Assembly: GCA_023512835.1 (NCBI GenBank)
Contig: CM042089.1
Location: 16,790,562-16,854,561 of the forward strand
DNA length: 64,000 nt
Source: Taxillus chinensis
Lineage: Eukaryota > Streptophyta > Magnoliopsida > Santalales > Loranthaceae
Direction of reading: 5' to 3'
Shown here: positions 62,651 through 64,000 of the stretch, one piece after another
Layout of the letters: the number at the start of each line of letters is the position of its first letter
Position numbering within the stretch: the first letter of the stretch is position 1
Position numbers and translations under genes: made by a program
The notes under the pieces: generated by a model
The model's database searches: none
What the model was told of the DNA's origin: nothing
What the model saw: only the letters and a program-made list of their open reading frames with translations

Positions 62651-63885
62651 GCGATATCTACTCACAAGAGAGTATCCAGCAGAAGTCTCAGAATCAGAAA
62701 AAAGAAATATCCTGCGAACAAGTGCTAACTACTTCTTAGATGGGCCAGTCCTTTATAAGCGCAACTACGACATGGTGCTACTATGGTGCGTAGAGAAGGG
62801 CGAGGCAGCTCAGATCCTCAATGAAGTCCACAATGGTAACTGTGGGGCACATGTGAATGGACATGCTCTATCCTGATAGATCATGAGGATGGGCTACTAC
62901 TGGGTCACCATGGAAAAGGATAGCATCAATCATGTGCGCACTTGTCTTAAATGCCAAGTTTACGGGGATCGAATCCAAGCACCTCCATCCTACTTACACA
63001 CAATGACATCTCCTTGGCCTTTCGCCATGTGGGGAAATGGACGTCATTGGAGTCATTTCACCTAAGGCTTCCAACAGTCATAGATTCATCCTGGTGGCGA
63101 TCGATTACTTCACTAAATGGGTGGAAGCAGCTTCCTATGCCCAAGTCACTCAATCGGTGGTGGTTAGGTTTCTTCGAAGTAATATTATTTGTCGTTATGG
63201 GCTCCCTGAACAAGTCATAACTGACAATGCTGTCAACCTGAACAATCGAATGATGGACAATTTATGCGAAGGATTTAAGATCCGACACCACAATTCTACA
63301 CCATATCGTCCCAAGATGAATGGAGCGGTTGAGGCGGCAAATAAAAATATCAAAAACATCATTCGAAAAATGACTGAGACATACAAGGATTGGCATAAGA
63401 AGCTTCCATATGCACTACATGCTTACCGGACTTTCGTGCGAACATCAACCGGGGCAACTCCTTTCTCCCTAGTGTATGGTATGGAAGCGGTCCTACCCAT
63501 CGAAGTGGAAATCCTGTCTCTCAGAGTTCTCAAGGATACTCAACTAGACAAAGCAGAATGGGTCAGAGACCGTTTTGAGCAGCTAAATCTGATCGAAGGA
63601 AAACGTCTTGCCGCAGTCGGTCGAGGCCAGCGGTACCAACAAAGGATGATGGCCAGCTTCAACAAAAAAGTAAAGCCCCGAACTTTCAAGGAAGGGGATT
63701 TGGTCATGAAGAAAATACTCGCCGATACAAAGATGATCACAGGGGGCAAATGGACTCCAAACTATGAAGGTCCATACATTGTAAAAAGAGCACTCTCGGG
63801 AGGTGCCCTAATCCTCACCGAAATGGACGGAGTTGAGCTACGAAATCCTATAAACAGCGATGCTGTAAAGAAGTTTTATGTTTAA
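62651..63885 (+). pseudogene. integrase (GypO)
   Basis: The N-terminal zinc finger (EVHNGNCGAHVNGH ... CLKCQ) spans a stop at 62874. The catalytic core is open at 63037-63885, with Asp in VAIDYF (63103), Asp in ITDNAVN (63223) and Glu in NGAVEAANK (63331); the 35-residue spacing between the last two is exactly that of retroviral-type integrases. The AYRTFVRTSTGATPFSLVYGMEAVLP motif and a C-terminal GPYIVKRALSGGAL domain follow. The stop at 63883 ends pol. A frame change near 63030 separates finger and core. Confidence 0.9.
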
Positions 63886-64000
63886 CTTCGCCACTTCAAA
63901 AACCGTTATACCCAACTGAATCAAAATCTCATGCTTCAGCCCCTCATATAATTGGGCTAAATTCATCCTCACTATATGACAATCAAGTTTGCATGACTTG
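63886..64000 (+). other. start of the 3' untranslated region (GypO)
   Basis: After the integrase stop no LTR or polypurine tract is reached before the window ends. Confidence 0.6.

Larger units (their letters stand above)
26796..64000 (+). mobile_element. GypO: Tat/Ogre-like Ty3/gypsy element (5' and central part)
   Basis: It has a 5' LTR, an Ogre-type PBS, two tandem ORF1-like genes, gag, protease, a G-patch-like segment, RT, RNase H, a second RNase H and integrase. This is the Tat/Ogre order. It is interrupted by GypH in the second ORF1 and by SirS between gag and protease. Without those two insertions about 13.4 kb of GypO lies in the window; the 3' LTR is beyond the right edge. Several catalytic motifs are mutated and stops are common, so it is defective. 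Confidence 0.9.

Noticed and set aside
1..64000. Any intact, potentially active element
   Set aside because: Every element in the window is truncated by the window, broken by stops or frameshifts, or lacks pol.

Overview
This window is a stack of nested LTR retrotransposons from a flowering-plant nuclear genome, very probably a eudicot. I find no host gene, rRNA, tRNA or CRISPR array in it. The plant assignment rests on the element lineages: Sirevirus-like Ty1/copia, Athila-like, Tat/Ogre-like and Tekay/Del-like Ty3/gypsy. Their primer-binding sites match plant initiator-tRNA-Met types, the Athila-type site and the Ogre-type site. Names used below (SirA, CopC, CopB, GypT, GypO, GypH, SirS) are local labels.

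Layout. 1-7118 is SirA, a decayed minus-strand Sirevirus-like copia element whose 3' end is off the left edge. 7119-7700 is the 3' half of a related plus-strand LTR that SirA apparently inserted into. 7994-12501 holds LTR pieces and a gag remnant of a second copia family (CopC), with an unrelated solo LTR (8515-9806, TSD ggctc) inside. 12502-23408 is a minus-strand copia remnant (CopB), split by GypT at 13000-21448 (TSD ctttg), a gypsy element with only a gag remnant. At 23409 a second CopC copy begins. Its gag is cut at 26796 by GypO, a large Tat/Ogre-like gypsy element that continues past the right edge. GypO was itself hit twice: GypH, an Athila-like element, at 31697-42899 (TSD aatat), and SirS, a Sirevirus-like element, at 46524-59156 (TSD gaagc). 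From outside to inside the stack reads CopB > CopC2 > GypO > {GypH, SirS}.

Coding content. GypO carries two divergent tandem ORF1 genes, gag with CCHC-like knuckles, protease, a G-patch-like segment, a possible intron, RT, RNase H, a second archaeal-type RNase H and integrase. SirS carries gag with two CCHC knuckles, PR, IN, RT and RNase H. It also has an extra 2.7-kb region in the 'env' position, which starts with a plant-transposon-protein-like domain and ends with a ULP1/C48-like cysteine-protease signature. All elements are broken by stops or frameshifts, and several lesions look like C-to-T (methyl-cytosine) decay. Some single-base indels between sister LTRs could instead be consensus errors.

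The most interesting non-coding signals are: a U3 promoter module of about 500 bp shared by two unrelated gypsy lineages (GypT and GypH), with a third diverged copy inside GypH; dense CGGAGTAAG arrays in the Sirevirus LTRs; a duplicated promoter in a CopC LTR; a 1-kb TCGAAG-type minisatellite in the GypO LTR; and three similar hairpins in GypT.
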